A stretch of 64,000 nt of DNA from contig JADANN010000169.1 of the NCBI GenBank assembly GCA_018806985.1, positions 62,001-126,000 on the forward strand, in the 5' to 3' direction. The stretch is from Angiostrongylus vasorum. Lineage: Eukaryota > Nematoda > Chromadorea > Rhabditida > Metastrongylidae. The number at the start of each line of letters is the position of its first letter. Position 1 is the stretch's first letter. The notes beneath the pieces were generated by a model. It searched no databases and was not told where the DNA came from. It saw only the letters and a list, made by a program, of their open reading frames with translations. Position numbers and translations under genes: made by a program. Of this stretch, positions 1 to 11,800 are shown piece by piece.

Positions 1-299
1 ATAAAAGCAGTCCTACGCATACTGCTAGAGCTGCGTTGTATCAAAAAACGTCTTCAAATGTAGCGTCAACCTTCTGAGAAACGAAAGTTCAGGGTGATGG
101 GATGGCTCCTTCGTTTCTTTTTGTAGGAAGAACATGTGGATAAAATGCTAAGCACTAAACGATTTGCACTTGTTAGGCGGAAGTAAAAGACTGAAAGTTG
201 CATTTCTAAAAACTTTTTCATCTTTTCGCGGAAATCGTTATTATTGAATGGAATCTCCGTGTATCATTTCAGTTATTATTAGTTATTCCTCGCCAGCTA

Positions 300-1276
300 G
301 ATGTTAAGATAACTGAGGAACATCTTAGTGATGTTGCCTTTTATCGCCCATCATCTGAAAGGGAATACAAAAGTCATTATCGAAAATTAAACAATCAGTG
401 GGTCAAAGTGGCAAAGGCGGCAGGCTTAAAATCGTTGGTTATTTCGCACTTTACAGTCAATAGACCCACATGCCCCGTCTTATACCTACTTATTAAAACA
501 CATAAGTTAGTATCACCTGGTGATCTTGCGTCAACTAATCCGTAATCATTTAAGATTAAACCAGTCATCAGCCGTGTAGACGGGCCAACGGATAGGATAA
601 CCTGGTTTCTAAGCCTAATACTAACCCAGTTGCTTAAACATATTCCAGCTCACCTCACAAACACCCAAATGTTCCTAGAACGTCTACGTAATGCGTCTCC
701 TAATAACGCGTACGTGATGGAGTCTTTCGACGTTAATGCGTTGTACACCAACGTATCGAATGACTCCGCAATGAAAGCCATCTTCGAACTTCTTGTTGAA
801 TATAAAGGAAGAATAAATATGCATGGCTTGTCCATCCAGCAGCTCATGGCTCCCTTAAACGTGTGCCTAAACTGCTCGATTTTCAGATGGTCTGGGAAAT
901 ATTTCGCGCAAATAAGGGGGGTTGGCTATGGGACAGCGACTGGCACCAAGCCTTGCCATTGTGTTTATGTCTAAGATAGAAGCCCCTTGCTCTCGATCTC
1001 CAGCCACTACTCTACTGCAGATATGTAGATGATTGTTTTGTCATCTTCTCTACGCAGGAGAAGATGGACAAATGCTTTGAATTATTGAACGAGCAGTCTG
1101 AGTACATTAAGTTCACCCGGGAGAAACCGAGAAAAGACTGGCTTCCGTTTTTAAACGTCCAGATAAGCCTATCAAGTAGCGGTTACCTGACAAAGTGGTA
1201 CCGAAAGCCAAGTAACAAGAACATCCTCGTTCACTTCCTTTCTTCCACCCTTCACACACAAAGAGGGCTCTTGTGA
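300..1276 (+). pseudogene. PLE reverse transcriptase domain, frameshifted
   Basis: Successive frames give an upstream conserved block (KPVISRVDGPTDR near 560-600), motif A as ESFDVNALYTNV near 720-755, the GQRLAPSLA-type block near 927-960, and the catalytic box YVDDCFV near 1024-1045. A thumb-like segment ([20 protein letters not shown]) follows at about 1110-1170. At least two frameshifts, near 920 and 1275, and an in-frame stop near 544 separate these blocks. The order and motifs are those of PLE reverse transcriptases. It is closely similar to the 3' part of the coding region at 51.9-52.6 kb. Confidence 0.85.
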
Positions 1277-1858
1277 GAAACATGTTTCGAACAGCCACCT
1301 CTGTGTGCACAACCAGGGAACTAAAGGAAGAATCGCGCGACTTGGCTCGGCAAATAGCCATCTCCAATGGCTACGAAATTGTAACCCCACGAGATAAGTT
1401 TAGAAGGAGAGCGACGCGCCCAAGCGAAACACTTGGCCAAAAGAAAGTCCCGTTTATGCTGCCCTTTATTAGCGATGAAGTAAGCGTAGCGATTAAACGA
1501 TGCTTAAGAAGGGCAGGTCTAGAGGAATCGGTAGCGATAGTTGAAATACCACCGGCTACTCTACGTCGTCAGTTAGTTCAACCGCCTGTATGACCGTCTA
1601 TGCGAAACAACAAATTGCGTAATCTGCCCTTACGGCAGGGACGGTGATTGCATGAGTTCAGGTACGATATACCTGATCTCTTGTAATCATTGCGCAGATG
1701 AATATATTGGCGAAACGGGCAGACCTTTGCGTATCCGTATAAAAGAACACCTAGATAAGAAACGAAAAGCAAGACAAAGTACTCCACTAAGCACGCATAG
1801 GATCAAGAAAGAAAAAAGAAAGTCACGTTTATGCTGCCCTTTATTAGCGATGAAGTAA
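1273..1858 (+). pseudogene. PLE connector and first GIY-YIG endonuclease copy
   Basis: Two overlapping frames encode the PLE connector ([12 protein letters not shown], then [13 protein letters not shown]) and the GIY-YIG endonuclease. The latter reads CMSSGTIYLISCNHCADEYI followed by GETGRPLRIRIKEHL, near 1640-1755. In PLEs the cysteine motifs upstream of EYIGETGR are a hallmark, and the endonuclease nicks target DNA to prime reverse transcription. A frameshift near 1585 separates the connector from the endonuclease. The frame then runs into a tandem duplicate. Confidence 0.82.
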
Positions 1859-2185
1859 GCATAGCTATAAAGCGATGCCTAAAAAGGGCAGGGTGTAGAG
1901 GAATCGGTAGCGATAGTTGAAATACCACATGATCCTCTACGTCGTCAGTTAGTTCGTAACCGCTTGTATGACTGTCTATGTAAAACAATAAATTGCGCAA
2001 TTTACCCTTACGCCAAGGACGGTGATTGCATGAGTTCAGGTACGATATACCTGATCCCTTGTAATAATTGCGCAGATGAATATATTGGCGAAACGGGCAG
2101 ACCTTTGCGTATCCCGTATAAAAGAACACCTAGATAAGAAACGAAAAAGCGAGACAAAGTACTCCACTAAGCACGCACAGGATAC
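1436..2185 (+). repeat. Tandem duplication of the GIY-YIG region in PLE copy 1
   Basis: The segment at about 1441-1802 is repeated at about 1817-2182. Both start with agaaagtc(c/a)cgtttatgctgc, contain the same connector and GIY-YIG coding text, and end with actccactaagcacgca. The two units differ by scattered substitutions and small indels, so the duplication is not recent, although it could also have been inherited from the source element. The second unit leads into the normal PLE C-terminal coding tail at 2190-2330. Confidence 0.85.
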
Positions 2186-2543
2186 AGAAGCATAGCGGAG
2201 ACGATTTTGAAGTTAAAGTGAATATCCTCGCACAGGGAGACTAAGACACCAACGCGCAAACTTCTTGAGGCTTTTTGGATAAATACGGAAAACCCCACAA
2301 TGAACAGCAGGGAGGAATGCCCAGAGGTCATACGCGACCTGACCCCGTATGTTCGCATCAATTTCTGATGTGGGATGGTGCAGTCATCAACCTTATGCGA
2401 CCATAATCAGCTGTTCTAATGTTCCTCATTGGAAGGCACGTAAAAAAGCGGTGAGTTTTTTCGAGAAGCTGTTGACCATGTAATTACCATAGAGTTTTTC
2501 GTCTTTTTTGTAAGTGTGATTGAAGCGTTTGGCCTAGTAAATT

Positions 2544-2597
2544 GTATGTCAGTATACCCTTCCAGGCTCTGAAGAAGGCGATACTGCCGAAACGTCA
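2544..2597 (+). ncRNA. Hammerhead-ribozyme-like motif in PLE copy 1
   Basis: The core reads GTC (2548-2550), a stem I segment ending CAGGCT, CTGAAGA (2569-2575), a stem II hairpin GGC...GCC, then GAAA (2589-2592) followed by CGTC. The two invariant core boxes (CUGANGA and GAAA) and the stem II hairpin between them are present in hammerhead order. The 5' half of stem I is degraded here compared with the 53 kb copy, so activity is doubtful. Confidence 0.55.
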
Positions 2598-2989
2598 GCT
2601 ACTGTTGTATTGTATTGTGTTTTTCTATGGAAGTAAATGTATGCTGTTTAACAACCTCGCGATTGCTGAACAAGAAAACGACGCATTCATATTCCAATGC
2701 CGAGGTTAATAGAAAGTCGATCCTGGGAACTGTCATTTCATTGTTTTGGAGGAAATTGCATTCTGGTGGATTCTTTAAGATAGTGGGAGGCCCAAGATTT
2801 TTACTTTTCCGGTGGATTAGGCTGTTGATAGGTCTGCATCTTTCTTTGTTCTTTTAATGATATTGGAAAAAAGAATTCTCGTTCTTAGTGGCCGGTGTCG
2901 CCTAGGGTGGGAACACGACCTCAAGGGTCTTCATTGAATGAAGCATCAACGAAACCTGTTAAGGATTTCTATTTATAACAGCAGGTTAT

Positions 2990-3287
2990 CTTCCCAACGG
3001 TTTACTGCCTTACCGTGACTGGGAAGTGTTCCTGAGTGTCGGGCTGCGATCTACAGCGGGAGGATTCATCCTCTCAGCATTGTCTCCCATTCTAAGAAGG
3101 AGTCCGGCGTTTCTATTAGGAAGTCTAGCTAAGAGTAAACCAATACCAGGATCCACCACCGTCCTGATATCAAAGTTGCATAGTGACGAATCTCCCTCTG
3201 ATCCACAAGGGCTGCGACTGCCTGTGGTGGTGAAGACGGCCCTACACAGCTAGTGACGGACCGTTCAAGTGTCAAGTAACAGCAGGT
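2990..3287 (+). repeat. Dispersed SINE-like family B, copy 1
   Basis: It starts ttcccaacggtttactgcct and ends with a tail similar to ggaccgttcaagtgtcaag. It is homologous to segments at 16.8, 35.0, 43.1, 50.1, 57.3 and 61.3 kb. This copy has an internal deletion before the tail. No coding potential is conserved among copies. Confidence 0.8.
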
Positions 3288-3289
3288 TA

Positions 3290-4390
3290 TAATTTTCCAG
3301 ATAATGAAGTAAAGTGGGGTCGGCAAGAACAGGGTAGGAGGCATAACAAAAAGTATTTCAGTTGGAATTCCTTTTTTTTGAAAGTTGTTCGGGTTTTGGA
3401 GATAAACCGTATTGATCAGATCTTCATTGTATTCAAGGACGGCATAGATTCCCACTTGGTTCACTCCGGATCACTGATGCACGAGAACACCAGAATAAAC
3501 ACTTTCCTTTTTTTTCCTCTTTTCTGCTAAGCCTTCCCGCACTTGTTTCTTTTTGCCTAAGAGTAAGGTAACATTTTCTCAAGTAGTAGGCTAAAAAGCT
3601 CTGTCTGTAATTCTCTATTTCCATACTTCTCAGTCACTTTCTAAAGAAAGCCATAATTTAAAATTCATCACATTTGACGTTTTTTGTGTGACCTCTTATG
3701 TTTTGAAGTTGGTTTTGAAATATCGTTATGCTCTATGGTAGCCGACAATAATACCGGCTTATTTAGGATGGATGGTCCGGAAGAACAAGTTGTTACCACC
3801 GGACAATCACTGTTATCAACAAGCAGCATTCTGTATAAGTTAGCGTCGCTGGATGAGACTGTCTTGCTCCACTGAGGTTTCTGATGACGATGACGATTTC
3901 GAAGACGAAGACGTCGAAAAGTTGACCGAACAGAGATTATTTTCAACTTTGTGTACTTATCAAAGAAAGACTACTTCTTACTTTAACCTCAGTAGTCATC
4001 AACCTTGCCATTTGCCACTTTATTGCAGCTTTGATGTTGCAAAATACATGGATTAAATGAAGTTGCTTATCTCTAATACATTACAGTTTAGTTGTTGCTT
4101 CAGCTGACGATGGCAATTGCTGAGAAGTTTGCTCCAAATGCACCAGATGCTGAGATTCGCACTACTCTGTTCACCACGCCTTGCCACATCTCTCTCGACC
4201 AATTCGCCATGATTACGTTTGTGGTCTACAGCGATTTTTTCTTTCGAAAACGAAGTATTACAAAGATCTAAATAGTTCAGGCCGCGGAATTCCTAAGATT
4301 ACCAAGTGCTAGATAGGATTGACTCTCATGTTACTTCTCGTCATACCCGTATTTTGATTGTTCACGATGTCAGCAATGCAAGTTGACAAT
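3290..4390. other. No recognisable gene
   Basis: No repeat family seen elsewhere in the window was recognised. A short open stretch on the plus strand (3853-4056) encodes an acidic run (SDDDDDFEDEDVEKL), but it has no recognisable domain, partner exon or start context. It is not called as a gene. Confidence 0.4.
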
Positions 4391-4439
4391 CGGTGTTATT
4401 TCACCTGTATCATCTGTAGTCCCGTTGATCGTCGAGTGA

Positions 4440-6360
4440 CTCGAGCGGGCGTCAGTAAGTCTTCCATTTTTCCCTGTCGCGTACAACAAGAGTAGCCCAG
4501 TGGGTTCTGCTCGCTCTAGGGACTCGTCGAGCATCATATCTTTCTTCAAGGCTCTTTGTGAAGAACTCTGACCATCGGGTCGGTGGTCTTCCTGCAGTAC
4601 GTTTGACATCCCGAGGAATCCAGTCACTAACGACTCTTGTCCATCGGTTGTCACTCATACGCATTACGTGTCCGGCCCACCTTATCTTCGATTGCTTGGC
4701 GTACAGAACGGCATCTTTGATTTTTTGATTTTTGATCGTCGACGCAGATCGGAGCTTCGGATCCCTTCCCTTACTTGTACCGGGATGCTCCTAGCGCCCT
4801 TTCGACTGCGCGTTCGATAACGCTAAGTGACCTTTCATCCTGCTTACGCAGCGACCAAGTTTCTGACGCATACGTTAGGGCAGGAAGTACCCTTGAGTCG
4901 AAAAAGGTGGGCACGGAGTCGGGTGTTCTTTGTTCTCTTCCTCTCTTACATCCTCGATGCTCTTGAATGCACCCCCAAGCCGCTCGTTTCCTTCTGCTGA
5001 GCTCTGCAGCTAGGTCGTTCGTCGTATTGATTTCACGACCTAGATAGATATAACTGGAGCATTCGGAGATAATCGTTCCGTTGAGCATGAATGGGGCATG
5101 CGAAACCAATCCGTTCTTCATGAACATCGTTTTTTGTGAGGTTTAGTTGAAGACCAATCTTTCCAAGGGCTTTACCAAAATCGGTAAGCATACGTTCCGC
5201 TTGGCTAATGTTTAGTGTTATAAGGACGATGTCATCAGCAAACCGAAGATGGTGTAACTGCTGACCATCGATTTTCACTCCCCATATTATCCCATTCCAA
5301 TGTTCGCATGATGTTCTGGAGGGTGGCGGTAAATAATTTTGGTGAGATGGTATCGCCTTGCCTAACTCCTCTTTTGACGTCAATGATAATATCGTCGTAG
5401 AATGGTGGTACCTTGGTTGTGAAATTTTGTACAGTTCACGAATAATCTTTACGTACTTAGTAGGGACTCCTTGACTATCCAGGGCTTCCAAGACTGCTTC
5501 TATCTCGACTGAATCAAAGGCCTTTTGTAAATCGATGAAGGTGAGACAGAGCAGTCTTTTGTACTCTCGCGATACTTCAGTGAGCCTTGTTACCGTGCGG
5601 ATGTGGTCCATCGTACTAAATCCTTTTCGAAACCCTGCTTACTCAAATGGCTGTCCTTCGTCCAGTGTTCTGTCAATCCTGTTTAGGATGACTCGAGTGG
5701 AAAGTTTGTAGACGACAGACAGTAAGCAGATTGGATGATAGTTGCCGATATCCTGTAGGTCACCCTTCTTGAACAATAACACGGTCTTGCTGGTCTTCCA
5801 GTGGGTACGGACCTTGCATTCGGACATGTAACGCGTGAAGAGCCCAGCCAGTGTGTTTACGAGGATTGACGGAAGTCTCTTCAAGTGTTCTGGTCTTATC
5901 CCGTCCCGACCTGGTGCTGTTCGACTTTTCATCGACGAAATGGCATGTCGGATTTCGGAAGGGAGAACCGGTGGTACAACATATCCATCCTGTTTTATTT
6001 CATATGACGGAACGTGGACGTGGCTATCGAAGAGATCCGAATAGTATTCGTGAATAATTTTTTCCATTGCCTTTCTGGACGCTGTAATTGTTCCGTCTGG
6101 GCGCCGGAGTGCAATCATTTTGGTCTTGTAATTGGCGAAGCTTCGGTGGCCTTTGCGAATGCTTTTCGCAGACTCTGCAGCTTCGACCATTACTGCTGCT
6201 CTTCTCTCTTTAAGATCTTCTTTTGTCGCCTGTCTGCATTGTTTTGCAAGTTCGGACGTTAGTTCGCGGTTGACTGCAGCTCGTGCGATTCCACGCTGGC
6301 GTATCAGCTCGAGTGTTTCTAGAGAGAGTCACATTGGGACCCACGGATTAGAATGGAACG
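4440..6360 (-). pseudogene. RTE reverse transcriptase and C-terminal region, frameshifted
   Basis: Fragments in different minus frames carry RT hallmarks in order. Finger-region text RTAPGRDGIRPEHLK lies in 5639-6190. Motif A is FIDLQKAFDSVE near 5510-5545, and motif C is RFADDIVLI at about 5218-5246. The thumb text ASETWSLRKQDERSLSVIERA lies in 4771-5127, and GRPPTRW near 4600. Breaks are visible near 5635, between 5300 and 5440, near 5130 and near 4700. The product would have been the RT half of the single RTE polyprotein. Confidence 0.85.
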
Positions 6361-6369
6361 AATAGGGTG

Positions 6370-7050
6370 AGCGGCTGTCTGAGTTTATCATGGCGACCAA
6401 GACCATCCATGGTAACTCGCATTTCCAGAAGCCCCACCCCCAACGCTGGACGTGGGAGTCTTCCAATGGGGAGTACCATAACGAAATACACTACTTTATA
6501 GTAAATAGAAGGTTTTGCCTAACCATCGGTGGCCTTCAGACGTTCTTCTTGGTCCAATCTTGGCGTTGAAATCTCCAATGATGACCTTGAAGAATGTGTG
6601 GTCTTCTCTGGAGAACTTCTCCAAGTCCATATAGAATGCTTCGATCATAGTTTGATGTCGGCGCGTAAACGACTAAGATTGTCAATGCAGGGAATTGATC
6701 CACATCTTTTTAATCGTAAACGTCCGATTCAGGTTGTAAGTTGTTTGAATGAATCGATGTTCATGGACAAATTCGTGTTGACGAGAACGCCGACGCCGCC
6801 AACTCCTCTATTGTCGCATGTTCCGAGGATCAGTTCTTCTCCGGTGTCATAGACGGCGTTGAAAGGCTGGCGTCTTCTCGTCTCGGCCAAGCCGATGACG
6901 TCGTACTTTCGTACTTGACTTTATCCTTCTTGCTTGCATGAGCAATTCTTCTATCGAGGACTCGGGTGCAAGTGTACGTGCATTGTAGATACAGATCGTC
7001 ACCATAGTTCTTTGAAATCCAGGCAGCTTCCATTGGCCCCTGAGATTTTA
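6370..7050 (-). pseudogene. RTE endonuclease domain, frameshifted
   Basis: The minus strand gives TICIYNARTLA-like text near 6990, [20 protein letters not shown] near 6850-6910, and [11 protein letters not shown] at about 6780-6812. These match the start and middle of apurinic-type endonucleases of RTE LINEs, which nick the target DNA. Short deletions break the frame at several points and a stop lies near 6520. Confidence 0.8.
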
Positions 7051-7579
7051 GCAGCCTCTCCGTACTCGTTCTACCCAACGCTGCGAAACTGGGGGGCTCT
7101 TTCGGGGTCAGGGGGAATGAGGCCCGTTTTTTTTTACTGTGTTTAGCACTTTAGATACCCACGTATAGCTTGCTGGGCTTTGAACGTGGGGGCGGGGTAT
7201 ACCCACGGGTAGCTTGCCAGGCTCACCGAGAGTGGACATGGAGCTTATTTGTTGGAGGCGACTCTAGCCGCCTCCCATATACTTTCCTGTCACTTGATTG
7301 CAGGCTTTTGGCCGAATTGACTCGTAGAATACAATCTGCATAAACCAGAACGCACCCACACACGCATGCATGAATACGCCCCGTAAATGCAGAAAGTATG
7401 TGCCAAATCGGCGCAGCAAAAGCAGGGGTGTCCATCCCCTGGATCCACCTGCCTCTCAGCGAAGCAAAGGTCGCTTTTGGTCCGCGATTAACCGCCTATC
7501 CGCCACCTGGGACGCGCGACGTAGCCTCGCGACTAACCGGCTCGAGATCCCTCATATGAGGGAGATCCGTGGGTTATTA

Positions 7580-9085
7580 AGCATTACAGTGGTTAATCGT
7601 CTCTAGTAAGATGAATTATATGCGGAGTTGATTAACAACAAGATTTTTCTTAACCAAGAAGAGTTTCTTCATTAGAGTAAAGACCGAAATTTTCTCTTAT
7701 CAGCGGCTATGTGCTCTTGTGCTTTTGTAAAATGACGAGTTTGTAGGAATCACTGGTGAATTACGAGAAGCTGGCTCTCTTCCCACTTTATAGAAGAATA
7801 GTCGTAAATGTCAAATTTTGCCTCTTCTGCGTGCCTAATTCCACACAGATTGCTTTCAAAAGACAGTGCCATCCTCATCTACCATCTCTGCTTCTATTTC
7901 CTTTCAATTCCTTTTTTGTGCCGCCATGATCTTTATTTAAAAGCTTTTTGCCTTTCAAAAACAGTGAGGATGGCACTGTCTTTGCAAGGCAGAAAGCCTG
8001 TTTGACGGCTTTTATTTCTCCATAGGCGCTTCAAATCGTTTGCAGTGAACGTGTCACTACCCATCATTATTTGTGTTTTTACTATCACTTGTACTAACCA
8101 CTATTACATGCTATTAGTTGTTATTACTGGTCTGATTATTGGATGTGTTTGCCTATCGATATAATCGGGTTAGGGATTTATGCCTAGAGAAGAATAGCGA
8201 ACGAAACACCAAACCTTCCCTTGCTCTCATGGAGCTTCGTGTTTGATATTTGCTTTGTGGACACAAAACGCTATAGAGTCACTCATATTCTGCGTCGTTG
8301 GTGTAGGGTCCACGAATACGGTATTGCATCGCAGTGGAGTGTAATTGACTTGAATAGTAAGTTGACCCAAAATGACTGCGATTATGAGATGGAACAACTG
8401 CGCGACTTGCGCCCTTGAATTCGTTCTAATGTTCGCGAAGTTTCCGTGTAGCACACGATGGCTCGACATCGGGTTTTCCTGACGGCTATGCCTCATTCCA
8501 ATTGAAAATAGTAAAGGAGAACATTTCTTCTACTGCGCAAGTCGCATTAGCATAGTGGTCGAAGCACTGTGTAAAGTTGAAGATTCATCATTCCCAATAT
8601 GTAACAAGAATTCGCCGACTGTCAGATCGCAATAAATTGTGTTTTGTCTGTTTAGCGTGTGATAAATCATCTCACCAGGAGCCAGTTTCATGGGCAGGGA
8701 TCATGAGATTAGATGCATACAGCTGTAGGTCGACCGTTAATATATTTGCTACATAGCACTCTCATTATCTATGTAAAACAAGGCTTTTATTCCAAGTGCC
8801 TAAGGACCCTGATTCAAAGCCAAGCAGTTCCCTGCCTTGCGATTAACTTCACAGATACTTTACGATGACTCTATATATCCGACATTTAGGTTTAACAAAT
8901 TTACTTTATTTGAATCGCAAAATGATCACCTATAATGATGGTGGGAGAAAAAATTATAGGTCGAGACCTTTTCTACTACCTACTTTAATTAAGTTATTAT
9001 TCAATAATCACTGAGGGCAGATCATTTTCGCACCGTAGAGCGTTTGTTAAAAAAAAGTTAGTTTTTATGATATGATAAATGGAAA
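7580..9085. other. Noncoding, apparently single-copy, with one foldback
   Basis: No gene was recognised. The only structure is the inverted repeat at 7859-7983, listed separately. An AT-rich stretch precedes the SINE that starts near 9086. Confidence 0.4.
7859..7983. repeat. Small foldback with 19-bp perfect inverted ends
   Basis: The 19-mer aaagacagtgccatcctca at 7859-7877 is exactly inverted at 7965-7983, with 87 bp between. It could be a small MITE-like element or a hairpin-forming transcript. No target duplication was confirmed. Confidence 0.6.
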
Positions 9086-9350
9086 GATAAAAGGTAAAGT
9101 TCCCGGCGTCCTGAGGGATGCGCCTTGCACTCACTTCATTAAGTGTGGTTAGAGGTGATTGAATGCATATCTGCCCCTTACAATGACTCGCAGTGGCTAT
9201 CGATGTATCGAGCCAATGCTACGATCCTCCTAGGCAAATCTAGTACCAATTTGCCGACCCCGGAGGGATGGAAGGCTTGTTAAGCTGGGGGCATGGGATC
9301 GTTCCCATTTGTATTGGAGGACGCCTCCAACACTGCTCTACACGCGCTCC
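9086..9350 (-). mobile_element. tRNA-derived SINE family A, copy 1
   Basis: The tRNA-like head lies at the right end (reverse complement gcgtgtagagcagtg), followed leftward by the family body (ccggagggatggaaggcttg, tgaatgcatatctg) and the tail side (gtcctgagggatgcgcc). It lies 35 bp from a second copy in the same orientation. Confidence 0.82.
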
Positions 9351-9384
9351 ATTCTTGCGGATATCGCATGAGTATGTAGTAAGA

Positions 9385-9658
9385 GTATAAAACTCTCGTC
9401 GTTAATCAATCCCTGAGAGATGCGCCATGCATTCGACTTCAGTAAGCATCGTTTGGTGCTGAGTGAATGCATATCTGGCCTCTACTATAACTCGCGGTGG
9501 CTTACCGATGTATCGAGCCAGTGCTGCTATCCTCCCAGACAAGTCCGGTAGCAATTTGCTGACGCCGGAGAGATGAAAGGCTTGGTGGCCCATGGGCGTG
9601 GCGATCAATTCCACGTGTGTGTTGCAGCGGGCCTGCGAGCACTGCGGCACACGCATCC
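9385..9658 (-). mobile_element. tRNA-derived SINE family A, copy 2
   Basis: Full-length family A element with head at the right (gatgcgtgtgccgcagtgc when reversed) and tail side gataaaactctcg-like at the left. It is tandem and co-oriented with the copy at 9086. Confidence 0.85.
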
Positions 9659-9659
9659 T

Positions 9660-11380
9660 TTCAAGATGTAGTATTAGAGCGGTATTGATATTCGGCCTTT
9701 AAATAAGCATAATATCGTATTTCTTTGACAAACGTGACACTTGATTGATGATTGATGACGAATAGATAGGAAAACTTTACAATGTATCAGTTCAAACAAC
9801 CAATTTAATACCAATTTAATAGCCGACAATAACTTTTCTCTACATTAATGAGCTGACACAATGATGGTATAAAAACTCTTATTCCCACAATGTTTCTACG
9901 CCTTCGCGTTGGTCCAAGTGGACGATCAACAACTAGTCGTTTTTGCAATGTAGATTTAAATTCTCTACGAATATGCACCCTACACTAGACCAAGTTAAGC
10001 ACATTCTTTTAGCTCGAGAGATCCAAAATGCAATTTTCCGACGTCCTGTTGGAAATGGTGGCTCAACTCATGCTATTTCAAAAAATAGCAAATCCTAGAG
10101 AAATTCGCCTTGACAAGAATATTGGTGAGATCTGTATTATAAGACTTTTCACTAAAACTCAAGTCATAGTCAAGACGTTTGCGTAGTAGCTGGTGTGGAT
10201 ATAACATGAAGCAATGGCAATGGTGTAAGACTATCATGGACGACTATCTTGTTTCTAAGAAATCTTCATTATCTACTCAGTGGTGTAAAGTGTTAGTAAT
10301 ATTCCTTCTGCTGCTTTTACACGGCTGCTGTCTATGGAAACATTGGCTATTCCATGTTTCTGATATCACTGTTATCATAGGTGACGTGACGTTAAATTCA
10401 ATAATCAGTTTTCAAATCCCCGCTTAAGGATTTGTGAAATGCTCAACAGAAACGAAATCCTGCGTTTGAGAACTATTGAGAAGCCGGATGGACGTGATTG
10501 TGCATGGGAGGTAATAGCTGGCGAAGATGATTGGGTCGACACTTCGTAGAGCTCTCTAATATTTATTTAGCTTAACTACCACTTTTGCTGCTTTATTTAG
10601 GTGCGTGCTTTTTGCTGCATGTTTTTTAACGGTTTATAGTTCGACAGCCTGAGCGGATATTTGATGTTCTCTCTGATAAGAATCTCTGCGAGAAACAACC
10701 TGCGCAAGAGATCGTTAGACTTTCGGCCAAGTTCCATGTTGGGATCGATAATTCAAAGTGTAAATTCGTTGTAATTTTTGCTTATATTCTATTTAAGTAG
10801 ATGGTTTTAAAACTGATTTGTTTCACATCTGGACACAGGAGTAGATGTAGAAGCAGACCTTCTTGTAGAATTCGCCCATCAGTTATACTTCTCCGTGTCT
10901 TCTGATACTGAGAAAAATTTCGCATAAGAGATCGCGGTAAAAACAACCTCATCTCATATGTGTCTCAAAAGAAAGAACTGCTAATGGCGAGACTATACTG
11001 GTTGAAGGCTACCTCAGAAAGCCGAGGTCTGTATTGGCTGACGATTATCTATGTAGAATTTCAGTATCGACTGCCTATGTCCTCTACGTCACTATGGCCT
11101 ACTGACACAGTATTCTTAAGGGAATACCGGTGATCGCTTGACAGAGTTCGATGATCGAATAGGAAATAATTGTGAGAATAATAAAAAAGGTGCATGTTTC
11201 CGGGTCTTATCGGCTATAACCTATGTTGAGAAAGCAATAGAAATCATCTCAGTAGAAAGTAGCCTGTATTAGGTACTATTTTTCACTCATAATATACAGT
11301 ACTGGTCTATAGTTCAAATCTTGATGTGTTACAATTCATGCCTTATTCATTCCGACATCAACGAAACAGCTATTCTGTTA
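9660..11380. other. No recognisable gene
   Basis: No domain, RNA gene or family shared with other parts of the window was recognised. A short plus-strand open stretch at 10179-10427 has no identifiable motif. Confidence 0.4.
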
Positions 11381-11382
11381 TA

Positions 11383-11800
11383 AACTGATCTTGTTGAACC
11401 GATGTGAGGTTGGTATAGGTTTTTTGTCGTTGTTGTTGTTGTTGTTATTGTTGTTGGTCCATGGCTGACGTTTGGTCGACTTCGCTTTCCTCGCAGCCTA
11501 GACGTATTTTATGTAACGGTAGCCTTATATTCGCTGAAATACTTATAGTATTAATGAACATCAAACTTTCAAATAAACGCCATGTTGATCAAAAAGGCTA
11601 CTCACCGTGTTGTTACGAGTGGGATTGCCCGCGTGTTGTTCAAGTGCGATGGCTAGCGAGACCCACACAGGGGTCAAAATATCATTTTGAAATAAGGCGT
11701 CAGGTCACGTTTGATAGTGAGGCACTCGTCTTTCTGGTTCATCTTTGGATTTTCGAGATTTATCCATAACACCTCAGAACACCTCTTGCTCGTCAATGTT
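11383..11800 (-). mobile_element. PLE family B end fragment
   Basis: The segment starts actgatcttgttgaaccgat and matches the left arm of the PLE at 25.3 kb. It contains the reverse complement of the hammerhead core region, decayed (gacgtttggtcgacttcgc), and an inverted piece of PLE C-terminal coding sequence (11700-11770). A (ttg)n tract lies at 11425-11458, as in the other copies. Confidence 0.7.

Larger units (their letters stand above)
290..2727 (+). mobile_element. Penelope-like retroelement, copy 1 (decayed)
   Basis: A Penelope-like element (PLE) is recognised by a reverse transcriptase followed by a GIY-YIG endonuclease region with the family signature [11 protein letters not shown]. 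Both are translated from the plus strand but broken by frameshifts and stops. The 3' end carries the sequence atgccgaggttaatagaaag, shared almost unchanged with the PLE copies ending near 19.2 and 53.2 kb, and a hammerhead-like motif. The left boundary is uncertain because recognisable RT sequence starts near 290. PLEs move through target-primed reverse transcription. This copy cannot encode an intact protein. Confidence 0.88.
4395..7575 (-). mobile_element. RTE-type LINE retrotransposon, nearly full length, decayed
   Basis: Read on the minus strand it has a GC-rich leader (about 7100-7575), an apurinic-type endonuclease (about 6370-7050), a reverse transcriptase (about 4775-6360) and the conserved C-terminal block GRPPTRWSEFF with DREKWKTY (4452-4664). 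The architecture, absence of a separate ORF1 and about 3.2-kb size fit the RTE clade. Numerous frameshifts and stops make it inactive. The exact 5' end is inferred from the end of the GC-rich leader. Confidence 0.88.
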
